DNA of 64,000 nt from JBFJKD01 sp038106145 (GCA_038106145.1 JAYODD010000013.1:1-64000); one strand, 5' to 3'; shown: positions 1 to 8,418, counted from the stretch's first letter. A program made the numbers and translations. The notes: generated from the sequence alone by a model not told the origin.

Positions 1-12
1 ATATATAGGTGT
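1..12 (+). promoter_or_regulatory. Possible partial NrdR box upstream of nrdA
   Basis: The first 12 bases, ATATATAGGTGT, resemble the downstream half of an NrdR box (a palindrome with a TATA-rich centre ending in GTGT). NrdR represses ribonucleotide reductase genes in many bacteria, and nrdA starts about 100 bases downstream. The upstream half lies outside the window, so the site cannot be confirmed. A 7-bp inverted repeat (GTTGAGC at 11-17, GCTCAAC at 34-40) follows in the leader. Confidence 0.3.
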
Positions 13-109
13 TGAGCCAAAAAAACCCGAAAAGCTCAACTGACAGATATTGCCCGGAAAACAGCGCGATATTACCCGACACGAAGGCGTTTCAGAGGCG
101 GCCCGACTT

Positions 110-2954
110 ATGCAAACAGGCAGTGAATCAGTAGAACAACAAAGCGTTGCAGCCACGCCGGCAGCGACCAGAGAAAATCCTAACCCTACCCGCCTGACCG
201 CGACAGCACCCGGACAACTCCGTGTCATCAAGCGCAACGGCACAGTAGTCCCGTTTGAAGACAGCAAAATCACGGTCGCCATCACCAAAGCATTTTTGGC
301 GGTGGAAGGCGGCACTGCCGCGGCGAGCAGCCGCATCCATCAAACCGTTGCGAACCTGACCGCTCAGGTCGTTGCCACCTTCAAGCGGCGCATGCCGTCA
401 GGCGGAACGCTGCACATCGAAGANNNNNNNNNNCGCTCGGGACTACGTCATCTATCGCGAAGCAAGACGTCAAGAGCGCGATGCCCGCGTGGCGCTGTCC
501 CCGGAATCTCAGGCGGCAGCCAAAGGTATCAATATCGTGCAGCCTGATGGCAGTCGGCAGCCGCTGGATATTGAACGCATCGGCACCATCGTGGCCGAGG
601 CCTGTGCTGGCCTGCAGGACGTCAGTGAGTCGGCCATTATCGACGAGGCTTTGCGCAACCTCTATGACGGCGTGTCGGCGAGAGAGTGCAGCACCTCGCT
701 GGTGATCACCGCGCGCACAATGATCGAGCAGGAACCCAACTACAGTTACGCCGCAGCGCGGTTGCTGCTCGATGACCTGCGCGCAGAGGGTTTGACCTTC
801 CTCGGCGTGGCGGAGAGTGCCACGCAGGCAGAGATGGAAGCCTACTACCCGCAAGCGCTCAAAGCGTTTATTGCGCGCGGTATCGAACTCGAGTTACTGG
901 CACCGAATTTGGCGGAGTTTGATCTCGATTTACTCGGGGAAGCGTTGCAGGCAGAGCGCGACCTCAAGTTTACCTATCTGGGTCTGCAAACACTCTACGA
1001 TCGATACTTTATCCACAGCGACGAGGTCCGTTTCGAGCTACCGCAGATTTTCTTTATGCGCGTCGCCATGGGATTGGCAACCAGAGAAGACGATCGTAAC
1101 GCCCGCGCCATCGAATTTTATCGGTTGCTGTCGTCGTTCGACTATATGAGCTCTACGCCGACTCTGTTTAATTCCGGTACGTTGCGGCCACAGCTCAGCT
1201 CCTGCTACCTGACCACCGTGCCGGATGATCTGTTTGGCATTTATGGCGCCATTCAAGACAACGCCATGCTGTCCAAATTTGCCGGTGGCCTGGGTAACGA
1301 TTGGACACCAGTTCGGGCACTGGGCGCCTACATCAAAGGCACCAACGGTAAGAGCCAGGGCATTGTTCCCTTTTTGAAGGTCGTCAACGACACGGCTGTC
1401 GCCGTAAATCAGGGAGGCAAGCGCAAGGGAGCGGTATGCGCCTATCTCGAAACCTGGCACATGGACATCGAGGAGTTCCTCGATCTTCGCAAGAATACCG
1501 GTGACGACCGGCGTCGTACGCACGACATGAACACCGCAAATTGGATACCTGATCTATTTATGAAGCGGGTATTTGAGGATGGCGAGTGGACCCTGTTCTC
1601 ACCGAATGATGTCCCCGATCTCCATGATCTGTACGGCACCGCATTCGAGGAGCGCTACGAGCACTATGAACAGATGGCGCGAAGCGGCGAGCTCAAGCTC
1701 CACAAAACCCTGAAAGCACAAAACCTGTGGCGCAAGATGTTGGGCATGATCTTTGAGACCGGCCACCCATGGATGACCTTCAAGGACCCGTGCAATCTGC
1801 GCTCGCCTCAGCAACATGCGGGGGTGGTGCACTCCTCCAATCTGTGCACGGAAATCACCCTCAACACCAAGGCCAACGAAGAAATCGCGGTGTGCAATCT
1901 GGGCTCGGTCAACCTCGCCCAGCACATTGATGCCGACGGTCAGCTCGACAGTGACAAACTGCGCGACACCGTGCGCACCGCCGTGCGCATGCTGGATAAC
2001 GTCATCGACATTAACTACTACTCCGTGGACACCGCGCGCCAGTCCAATATGCGCCACCGGCCGGTCGGTCTGGGCTTGATGGGTTTTCAGGACGCCCTGT
2101 ACCGGACCAAAACCGCCTACGGCTCCGAGCAGGCGGTGGAATTTGCCGACCGCTCCATGGAAACCCTCAGCTACCACGCCCTCGAGGCCTCCAGCGACCT
2201 CGCTGCGGAGCGCGGCAGCTACGCCAGCTACGAGGGCTCTCTGTGGAGCCGCGGCATTCTGCCCATCGACTCCATCGAGTTGCTGGAAAAAAATCGCGGC
2301 AGCCAGTACATCGAAATGGACAAGTCCCGCACCCTGGACTGGGATAGCCTGCGGGAAAAAATTCGTAACCAGGGGATGCGCAACTCCAATGTTATGGCCA
2401 TTGCCCCCACCGCCACCATCGCCAATATCACCGGCGTCAGCCAGTCCATTGAGCCGACCTATCAGAACCTGTACGTCAAATCCAATCTGTCCGGGGAATT
2501 CACGGTGGTCAACAGCTACCTGGTTCACGAACTGAAGGACCGCGGCCTGTGGGACGAGGTGATGGTCAACGACCTGAAGTACTACGACGGCTCGGTGCAG
2601 GCCATCGCGCGGATTCCGGACGACCTCAAGGAACGCTACGCCACCGCGTTTGAAGTGGAACCCAAATGGATTGTCGAGTCCGCCAGCCGCCGCCAGAAAT
2701 GGATCGACCAGGCGCAGAGCCTCAACCTGTACATCGCCGGGGTCAACGGTAAAAAGCTCGACATGACCTATCGCATGGCCTGGCTGCGGGGCCTGAAAAC
2801 CACCTACTACCTGCGCTCCCTGGCCGCCACCAGCACCGAAAAATCCACCGTCAGCAGCGGCAAGCTCAACGCCGTCGCCTCCGGTGCCGCCGCACCCGCG
2901 CCGGTGCCAGCGGCCTGCTCAATTGATGACCCCGACTGTGAAGCCTGCCAATAA
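110..2954 (+). CDS. nrdA: Ribonucleoside-diphosphate reductase class Ia, alpha subunit (interrupted by an assembly gap)
   Basis: Catalytic large subunit that reduces ribonucleoside diphosphates to deoxyribonucleotides in the cytoplasm. Two ATP-cone regions precede the barrel: one begins at LRVIKRNGTVVPFED, the second at INIVQPDGSRQPLD. This is the long Pseudomonas-type architecture (about 960 residues) rather than the 761-residue E. coli form. Visible motifs are SSCYL, NLCTEI and AVCNLGSVNL (active-site cysteines and glutamate), and a C-terminal CEACQ redox tail. Ten N at 424-433 interrupt the first ATP-cone, and the frame changes across them. Family conservation between HIE and ARDYVIYR suggests that about 50 bases are missing there. 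An upstream ATG at 50 is in frame, but 110 has the better-placed purine-rich stretch (AGAGG). nrdB follows after 135 bases. Confidence 0.95.
424..433. other. Assembly gap (10 N) inside nrdA
   Basis: Ten N sit in the first ATP-cone of nrdA. Upstream codons are in frame with position 110. Downstream codons (GCT CGG GAC, Ala-Arg-Asp) resume in a different frame, so ten is a placeholder and not the true gap length. Confidence 0.95.
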
Positions 2955-3089
2955 CAGTCAAGAATACACCAGCCGGGGTGACTGGGCGCACGCTCTGCCA
3001 TCGACGCATCAAGACGTCGGCGGAGCGTTGCGCCAATTTTCTAAATTTAACTCGTTGTCGAACAACACAATAACGCTGGGGAAGTAACC

Positions 3090-4358
3090 ATGCTTAGCTG
3101 GGATGATTTTCATACCGAAGACGCCATAAAAACCTACCGCCCGCAAACGGCGACGGCCACCCCGCCGCCCGCAACCGACACCGCGCCCGCCGCCCTGGGC
3201 AACCACGACACCGCCCATCCCGACAGCGGCGAAGTGGCCGAAGTATCCGCAGCCGCCATGCAGGAAGTGCAGCAACAGGCGCTAGAAGCCGTCGCCAACC
3301 TGGATGTGAGCGCAGGCCTGGAAGAACTGGAAATGGGCGCGGAGCGGATTCGCGTCGACGACAAACGCATGATCAACTGCCATGCCGATCTCAACCAGCT
3401 GGTGCCCTTCAAATACGACTGGGCCTGGCAAAAATACCTGGACGGCTGCGCCAACCACTGGATGCCCCAGGAAATCAACATGACCGCCGACGTCGCCACC
3501 TGGAAAAGTGACGAGGGTCTGAGCGAGGACGAACGGCGTATCGTCATGCGCTCCCTGGGTTATTTCTCCACCGCCGACTCCCTGGTGGCCAACAACCTGG
3601 TGCTGGCGGTGTACCGGCTGATTACCAACCCGGAATGCCGCCAGTACATTCTGCGCCAGAGCTTCGAGGAGGCCATTCACACCCACGCCTATCAATACTG
3701 CATCGAATCCCTGGGTATGAATGAAGGCGAAGTGTTTAACATGTACCGCGAAGTGCCCTCCGTGGCCAAAAAAGCCGCCTGGAGCCTGAAGCAAACTCAG
3801 GCCCTGAGCGACCCCACCTTCACCACCGGCACCCCGGAAACCGACCAGGAACTGCTGCGCAACCTGATTGCCTTCTACTGCGTCACCGAAGGTATTTTCT
3901 TCTACTGCGGCTTCACCCAAATTCTGTCCATGGGGCGGCGCAACAAAATGACCGGCGTCGCCGAACAGTTCCAATACATCCTGCGGGACGAATCCATGCA
4001 CCTGAATTTTGGCGTGGACGTTATCAACCAGATCAAACTGGAAAACCCGCACCTGTGGACCCCCGAGTTTCAGCAGGAAACCATGCGCATGATTCTCGAG
4101 GGCACCGAACTGGAAATCGCCTACGCCCGCGACACCATGCCCCGCGGCGTGCTGGGCATGAACGCGCCGATGATGGAAGAATACCTGCACTTTATCGCCA
4201 ACCGCCGCCTCAACCAGCTCGGCCTGCCCGAACAGTACCCCGGCGCCAAAAACCCGTTCCCGTGGATGTCGGAAATGATGGACTTGCGCAAAGAGAAAAA
4301 CTTTTTTGAAACGCGGGTGATTGAGTATCAGACGGGTGGGGCTTTGAGTTGGGATTAG
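3090..4358 (+). CDS. nrdB: Ribonucleoside-diphosphate reductase class Ia, beta subunit
   Basis: Radical-generating small subunit that partners NrdA. The ferritin-like diiron motifs are present: E194-x-x-H197 followed four residues later by Y201 (expected tyrosyl radical site), E267, and E301-x-x-H304 in DESMHLNFG. D163 is the likely remaining ligand. At 422 residues it is longer than the E. coli protein because of an Ala/Pro-rich N-terminal extension (residues 18-80), as in Pseudomonas-type NrdB. The start has GGGGAAG about 5 bases upstream. It ends 35 bases before an unrelated AT-rich nuclease gene on the same strand. No clear terminator is visible between them. Confidence 0.96.
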   Translation: MLSWDDFHTEDAIKTYRPQTATATPPPATDTAPAALGNHDTAHPDSGEVAEVSAAAMQEVQQQALEAVANLDVSAGLEELEMGAERIRVDDKRMINCHADLNQLVPFKYDWAWQKYLDGCANHWMPQEINMTADVATWKSDEGLSEDERRIVMRSLGYFSTADSLVANNLVLAVYRLITNPECRQYILRQSFEEAIHTHAYQYCIESLGMNEGEVFNMYREVPSVAKKAAWSLKQTQALSDPTFTTGTPETDQELLRNLIAFYCVTEGIFFYCGFTQILSMGRRNKMTGVAEQFQYILRDESMHLNFGVDVINQIKLENPHLWTPEFQQETMRMILEGTELEIAYARDTMPRGVLGMNAPMMEEYLHFIANRRLNQLGLPEQYPGAKNPFPWMSEMMDLRKEKNFFETRVIEYQTGGALSWD

Positions 4359-4393
4359 GGTATGCTGCACAGACGTAGCAAACATTATTTATC

Positions 4394-6626
4394 ATGAATC
4401 AAAGTAACAGCTGGATACCGCCTGAATTACTCGAAATCGCGTTAAATCTCGCGGAAGGCTTTGCCTTTGAACGGTTCTCAAATGAGTTTCTATCCGCTGT
4501 AGAGGGGCGAAATTTCACACCCCTTGGTGGAATCCACGATGGTGGTGCCGATGGTTTCAAACATGACGAACTGTACGAGACTGAAAAAGCAGGGCTTTTC
4601 TATCAAATCACCGTACAAAAAGATCACCGGGCAAAAATCAAACAAACTGTTACCCGTTTAAAGGAATTTGGACGAACCCCGCGAACCCTCTATTACGTAA
4701 CATCCCGACAAATTCCCCATATAGATCAAGAAGAAGATAACTTAAGTGAAGAGTGTAATGTAATCATCAAGATCCGAGATAAAAGCTATATTATTAGCCA
4801 TATAAATCAAAGCATAGGAACAATTAATGCGTTTCACACTCATCTTGCACGATATACCGATTTTTTATCTCGCATAGGTCAAAGCACAGGGCAAGGCATT
4901 CAACATGTTGATGACCCCTCAGTTTATGTTTTTTTACAGCACGAAATATCGAACAGGCTTGGTGACCGAAAGCTAGTTCATTCCATTACTGACACCTTGA
5001 TTTTCTGGGCCCTAAGAGATACAGATCCCGATTTAAACGTTTTTATGGGTAGGGACGAAATATATAACTTAATAGCAGCCAGCTTCCCTTGGGCAAAGGG
5101 CTTTCTGAATGGTAATCTTGATTCACGACTGAACAGTTTAAGAACTAAAGACGCTCAGGGGAGACAGCTTCGTTGGTACAAAAAGCAAAAAATGTACTGC
5201 CTACCATATGAAACACGGAATATTATTAAAAACGAAAATATTGATGATGAAGCCCTGAAAATAGAATGCAGCGAAGAGTTACGACTGAGAGCTTCGGAGT
5301 TATGTGACGGAGACGACGGCGAATATGAGTTACTGGCAGATTTAACTCTTGAGGTTGTAGAGGAAATCTTTCAAAAGCAAGGCTTATTGCTCTCCCATTT
5401 TATCGCTAATAAAAACGAGGACGAACCGCCATTTGTAGCTTCGGATTGTATTAATGAAGTAGTAGATCGTCATGCTATACCGGCGACAAAATCGTTAGAT
5501 TATAAAAATACTATATCACTTTTACTTAACACTCTTTTTTATAACAGCTCGCCAAAACAAAGAATATACCTACATTATTTGTCCCGCACCTATGTACTTT
5601 TATTTACACTCAAAGCCGAACCTAGAATTATTGATTACTTCAGCACAATGGGAAGTAATTTCAGACTCTTTGTAGGCACTGACATTTTAATCAAAGCGCT
5701 TTCAGAGCGATTCGTAAAACAAGAAGACCAAAGATGTCGGAACACGCTTAAAGCAGCAGCCGACGCAGGCATGAATCTTTGCCTTTCTAGCTGCGTACTT
5801 GATGAAATACATGCACACATCAAAGGCACTTATTGGGAGTTCAACAACCACATCGCGCCAATTGAACCCTATCTGAATAGGGATATCATAAGAAATTGCG
5901 ATAAAATATTAATTCGAGCGTACTTTTATGCAAAAGAAAGAAAAGATGTTCGTGGCTGGAAAGCTTTTATGGAACAATTTATTTCGTACGAGAATGTTAC
6001 TAATGATAAAGGACGAGAAGAGTTAAGCAAGTATTTAATTTCAGAATTTCGCTTAACTTTCTATGAAAATAGTGAACTGGAGGCTATTGTAGAAAAAACT
6101 AAGGTGGATAATCTCGCTCAAATATTACTGGAAAATGGCGAAAAGGAAAACTCAGCCCTTGCTCATAATAGCGCCTTACTGGTTCACGGAATTTACGGAC
6201 TGCGATCTAGAGACAAAGAATCCCAGAATGGCTCCCCCTTTGGTTTTAATACTTGGTGGTTGACGAGTCAAAAGAAAATCACCAAACACACACACGAACT
6301 AGTAAAAAATAAACTCGCGAAATATATTATGCGCCCTGAATTTGTTCTCAACTATCTTTCACTCGCTCCTTCATGCGAACAGATTAGGGAAACTTATAAA
6401 AATGTATTTCCAAGCACGCTTGGGATAGAACTTGGCCATCGACTAAATGATGCAGTTTTTCATCAAGTATTAGCAAAAGTTGGAGAATGGAAGGAAAAAG
6501 AACCAGGAAGAATAAACACTTTAATTTCTAATTTATCTGACCNNNNNNNNNNTAAAATCCGATCAATTTAAAGTATATGAGGAAACAGCGGAGACCATGG
6601 AGGAAAAGCTTCGGAAAATTGGCTAA
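4394..6626 (+). CDS. Predicted fused nuclease: PD-(D/E)XK-like N-terminus plus PIN-like C-terminus
   Basis: Large protein (about 740 residues) that I do not recognise as a named family. Residues 22-80 carry an acidic helix (FERFSNEF), then HDGGADG (D49, D53) and FYQITVQK (Q71, K76). This spacing resembles Mrr-type PD-(D/E)XK nucleases. Residues 185-280 look helical and winged-helix-like. Residues 425-475 (FVGTDILIKAL then VLDEIHAHI) and 588-625 (ALAHNS to WWLTSQ) resemble a PIN-like fold with D430, D470 and E471 as candidate acidic ligands; N592 sits where a third Asp is often found. Ten N interrupt the gene at 6543-6552. Reading on in a second frame from 6555 gives 23 more codons and a TAA at 6624-6626, which I take as the real C-terminus. 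The gene is clearly AT-richer than nrdAB, which suggests transfer. A defence role is inference. Confidence 0.72.
6543..6552. other. Assembly gap (10 N) near the 3' end of the nuclease gene
   Basis: The frame used upstream hits a stop 6 codons after the gap. The frame starting at 6555 stays open for 23 hydrophilic codons, rich in Glu and Lys, up to TAA at 6624. The gap length is therefore a placeholder and the gene probably runs to 6626. Confidence 0.85.
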
Positions 6627-6654
6627 AAAAATTCAAGCAAAATGGGAAGATCCA

Positions 6655-6682
6655 AATCAATAGGGTCAGACTCGATTGATTT
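6655..6682. repeat. Scar-like motif, copy 1 (AATCAATAGGGTCAGACTC)
   Basis: AATCAATAGGGTCAGACTC begins 29 bases after the nuclease stop. It is bounded by a 7-bp inverted repeat (AAATCAA at 6654-6660, TTGATTT at 6676-6682). An inverted GGTCAGA/TCTGACC pair lies at 6664-6670 and 6710-6716. Related copies are at 7300 and 7796. From memory, similar GGGTCAGACTC sequences occur beside IS200-like/REP-associated transposases in marine Gammaproteobacteria; I could not check this. Confidence 0.5.
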
Positions 6683-6732
6683 TGATTTTGCGCTTGGTAA
6701 TACATGAAATCTGACCTTATCGATACATGCGT

Positions 6733-6903
6733 TCATTTAGCGGTAAACATCGGCACTATTGCTTTATTCCCTAAATTCAATATATTGGGAGCATAAAATA
6801 CATCGGTGCCATGGAATGATAAACCGACCACTCCGCTTAACACCCAAAATCCGGCACATATACCGACCAGTCTCGTATTCCGAACATAAGCCGACTGGTC
6901 GGT
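6733..6903 (-). pseudogene. Open frame without a start codon, possible remnant of a small membrane protein gene
   Basis: On the minus strand, 56 sense codons run from 6903 down to a TGA at 6733-6735 and encode a protein-like sequence. A hydrophobic stretch (RLVGICAGFWVLSGVVGLSF) is followed by a polar tail ending in FTAK. No ATG starts it, and an in-frame TAA lies just upstream (6904-6906). It may be a decayed fragment or chance. Its DNA also contains the inverted repeat described at 6862-6903, which weakens the coding case. Confidence 0.22.
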
Positions 6904-6919
6904 TTACTAATAGTTATAT
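6859..6919 (+). repeat. Inverted-repeat structure resembling an integron attC site
   Basis: A perfect 11-bp inverted repeat (ACCGACCAGTC at 6862-6872, GACTGGTCGGT at 6893-6903, 20-base loop) sits inside an outer imperfect pair, ATATACC at 6859-6865 and GTTATAT at 6913-6919. An attC site has this nested imperfect-hairpin plan with a GTT-beginning 3' core. The 61-base size is within the attC range. A third ACCGACCA half-site lies at 6823-6830. It could instead be a regulator operator. Confidence 0.3.
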
Positions 6920-6939
6920 GTATTTAGTGAGGTAACCCT

Positions 6940-7299
6940 GTGGCTTTAGCTTGGTCATCTTTTATTACAGTAGTTGTGATGTTTCTGTTTCTTAAAGTTT
7001 TTTATCCGAGATTTGAGCTATTGAAGAATATCTACATATTAAAAACATATCTTATATTTATGTGTGCTTTTATAGGTTTAATGATATTTGCCATGTTTCA
7101 GGAATTTGGAGTCGGTTTGGTTTCTATTATGTTTGCGGTTTTATTTTCACCAATAGTTATTGGCTACATACCTTTAGTAATGTTTTCCAAAGAGGCAACC
7201 ATTAAAAATATAGTCCAAACAAGATTTGTAGCGCACTACGACAATAAGCTATGGTATATAAAAATACATATAACAAGGTGCTGTTGTCGTAATCAATAG
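6940..7299 (+). CDS. Small AT-rich integral membrane protein, family unknown
   Basis: A GTG start at 6940 is preceded by GAGGTAA at a good distance. The 119-residue product has three likely membrane helices: residues 4-20, about 36-54 and about 59-82. A polar C-terminus ends in RCCCRNQ. The last dozen residues read through an attC-like sequence (7268-7290) and into the AATCAATAG repeat that supplies the stop, so the natural C-terminus may have been replaced at a junction. I recognise no family. Base composition and its position between cassette-like sequences suggest horizontal origin. Confidence 0.5.
   Translation: MALAWSSFITVVVMFLFLKVFYPRFELLKNIYILKTYLIFMCAFIGLMIFAMFQEFGVGLVSIMFAVLFSPIVIGYIPLVMFSKEATIKNIVQTRFVAHYDNKLWYIKIHITRCCCRNQ
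7268..7290 (+). other. attC-like 5' half-site
   Basis: ATATAACAAGGTGCTGTTG at the end of the membrane-protein gene looks like the R'' end of an integron attC site. ATATAAC (7268-7274) is the exact reverse complement of GTTATAT at 6913-6919, as expected for the two ends of one cassette. No matching 3' core follows; the similarity stops at the AATCAATAG repeat at 7291. Confidence 0.25.
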
Positions 7300-7310
7300 A
7301 ATCAATAGGG
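7291..7310. repeat. Scar-like motif, copy 2 (AATCAATAG in tandem, second copy ending GGG)
   Basis: AATCAATAG occurs at 7291-7299 and again at 7300-7308, the second copy extended to AATCAATAGGG (7300-7310). The 11 bases are identical to 6655-6665. The two copies therefore flank a 635-base segment that holds the small membrane-protein gene, like direct repeats around an inserted piece. Confidence 0.5.
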
Positions 7311-7404
7311 CCTTATTGGCCAAGTTGCCATCAAGGAGAATGAGCAGGACTACATCGAGTTTTTGCTTGATGTCGATGGCAAAGTTTCTGTCCTGCGCCG
7401 GTAA
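7309..7404 (+). pseudogene. C-terminal fragment of an unidentified coding sequence
   Basis: Directly after the AATCAATAGGG repeat a frame without a start codon reads GQVAIKENEQDYIEFLL and ends in DVDGKVSVLRR with TAA at 7402-7404. The composition is GC-richer and more chromosome-like than the preceding membrane gene. It looks like the tail of a gene whose 5' part was replaced. I cannot name the family. Confidence 0.3.
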
Positions 7405-7462
7405 TCACCCGACTGTAGTCGGCGGCCGGGTATTGGAATGAGTGTCGCACGCGGCGGCTGGG

Positions 7463-7777
7463 CTAGCTGTTCTTGTCCCACATCACGTTGCTTTTTGATT
7501 TTACCGCCGCCTTGAGCAATTCGATCACCGGCAAGGCGCGGTGCGAGAGACTTACTGGCGGTTCATCATCCACTGATTGCCCGGACTCTTCCGCTTCAGG
7601 CAACTGTTCGTTTGCCGCAACCGCGGCCTCCAAACTCGCTAACGCAGCCGGGACATTTTCTGCAAGCAGTGCGCCGGGCACCGTGCCTCTGTGACCCATC
7701 AGTTCGAGCAGGCGGACTGCATCCGCGCCGAACATAGTTATGTTCGCGTAGGCATTGCAGGAAAAAGTTACCAGCAT
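7463..7777 (-). CDS. DUF1840 family protein
   Basis: A 104-residue protein matching the DUF1840 pattern as I know it. It has an N-terminal MLVTFSCNAYANITMF, a central LMGHRGTVPGALLAEN followed by PAALASLEAAV, an acidic linker, and PPVSLSHRALPVIELLKAA near the C-terminus. The function of the family is unknown. AGGACC sits about 7 bases before the ATG at 7777. It is more GC-rich than the neighbouring islet genes and may belong to the original backbone. No signal peptide or membrane helix is visible. Confidence 0.85.
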   Translation of the reverse strand: MLVTFSCNAYANITMFGADAVRLLELMGHRGTVPGALLAENVPAALASLEAAVAANEQLPEAEESGQSVDDEPPVSLSHRALPVIELLKAAVKSKSNVMWDKNS

Positions 7778-7795
7778 GATCAGGTCCTATCTGTG

Positions 7796-7813
7796 AATCA
7801 AGGGATCAGACTC
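7796..7813. repeat. Scar-like motif, copy 3 (AATCAAGGGATCAGACTC)
   Basis: AATCAA (7796-7801) followed by GGGATCAGACTC (7802-7813) is a variant of the motif at 6655. It lies between the divergent ends of the DUF1840 gene and the zinc-ribbon gene and overlaps neither. Confidence 0.45.
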
Positions 7814-7821
7814 CTTAATTC

Positions 7822-8145
7822 CTACAAACGCTTATTAATACTATAAGTTTTTTGCTTGGTGAAAGCACCCGACAAATAAACCACTGTTAATGCAACTACG
7901 CCGATTAAATATTTCGTAGCAAAGGCAGACAGCCAACCCATTAACATCGAAATTAGAAGTATGGTCAACGACAAGCCTAAAAAAATATAGGTTACCTTTT
8001 CCCTTGTCTCATTGCGCTTTCCAAGTGAAGTGTTACATTGCGGGCAAATAAATGATTTTTTTTTATCTCGCCAATCTTCACAGACGGCCTCATCATCCGA
8101 AAAGATATAATTACAAACGACACAAATATATTTAATTTTTAGCAT
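7822..8145 (-). CDS. Small zinc-ribbon membrane protein, family unknown
   Basis: The start at 8145 gives 107 residues. The N-terminus reads MLKIKYICVVCNYIF and a second CPQC pair follows about 25 residues later, giving a CxxC…CxxC zinc ribbon of rubredoxin-like spacing. Two adjacent membrane helices follow (VTYIFLGLSLTILLISML and YLIGVVALTVVYLSG). A longer frame to 8205 adds a basic, GC-rich segment that looks non-native, so I prefer 8145. The gene is AT-rich and lies in the islet downstream of nrdB. The role is unknown; a cytoplasmic metal-binding head on a membrane hairpin is what the sequence shows. Confidence 0.65.
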   Translation of the reverse strand: MLKIKYICVVCNYIFSDDEAVCEDWRDKKKSFICPQCNTSLGKRNETREKVTYIFLGLSLTILLISMLMGWLSAFATKYLIGVVALTVVYLSGAFTKQKTYSINKRL

Positions 8146-8257
8146 TGGGCGCCCAAAACGTCGGCGCATCCCGCTCGCGGCGCGCTCTTCGTGCTGGAAA
8201 TGCATTGACGTGCGCAGGATGTGCCAGTATTCGGCGATAAACGTTCAACTGCGACAT
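8132..8257 (-). CDS. Possible upstream small ORF overlapping the zinc-ribbon gene start
   Basis: An ATG at 8257 opens a 41-codon frame (MSQLNVYRRILAHPAHVN…) that is basic and Arg-rich and stops at 8132-8134. It overlaps the start of the zinc-ribbon gene by 14 bases in another frame, so it could couple its translation. Its first codons share ATATGTCGCAG with a leader sequence at 12885-12895. It may equally be decayed sequence. Confidence 0.2.
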   Translation of the reverse strand: MSQLNVYRRILAHPAHVNAFPARRARRERDAPTFWAPNAKN

Positions 8258-8418
8258 ATCATTCCCTGATCCATTTGTTATAGGTGCCACAATAGCTGGA
8301 TTTGAAAGAATAAATCAATAGCCCAACCTGCCCCATCCACCGCCTCACCCTCGCGTTTGTCGAAGTTAGATATACTCCCCTTCTAACCTATACAGTCACT
8401 TAGCTCAAAGGAGTTGCC

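Noticed and set aside
1599..2528. Long minus-strand open frame (309 codons) inside nrdA
   Set aside because: It is antisense to a strongly supported gene. The Val/Gly/His-rich translation arises from high third-position GC in nrdA and shows no motif.
3282..4385. Minus-strand open frame of 367 codons across nrdB
   Set aside because: Same cause: complement of nrdB codons. Composition is biased (His, Gly, Val) and no ribosome-binding site supports it.
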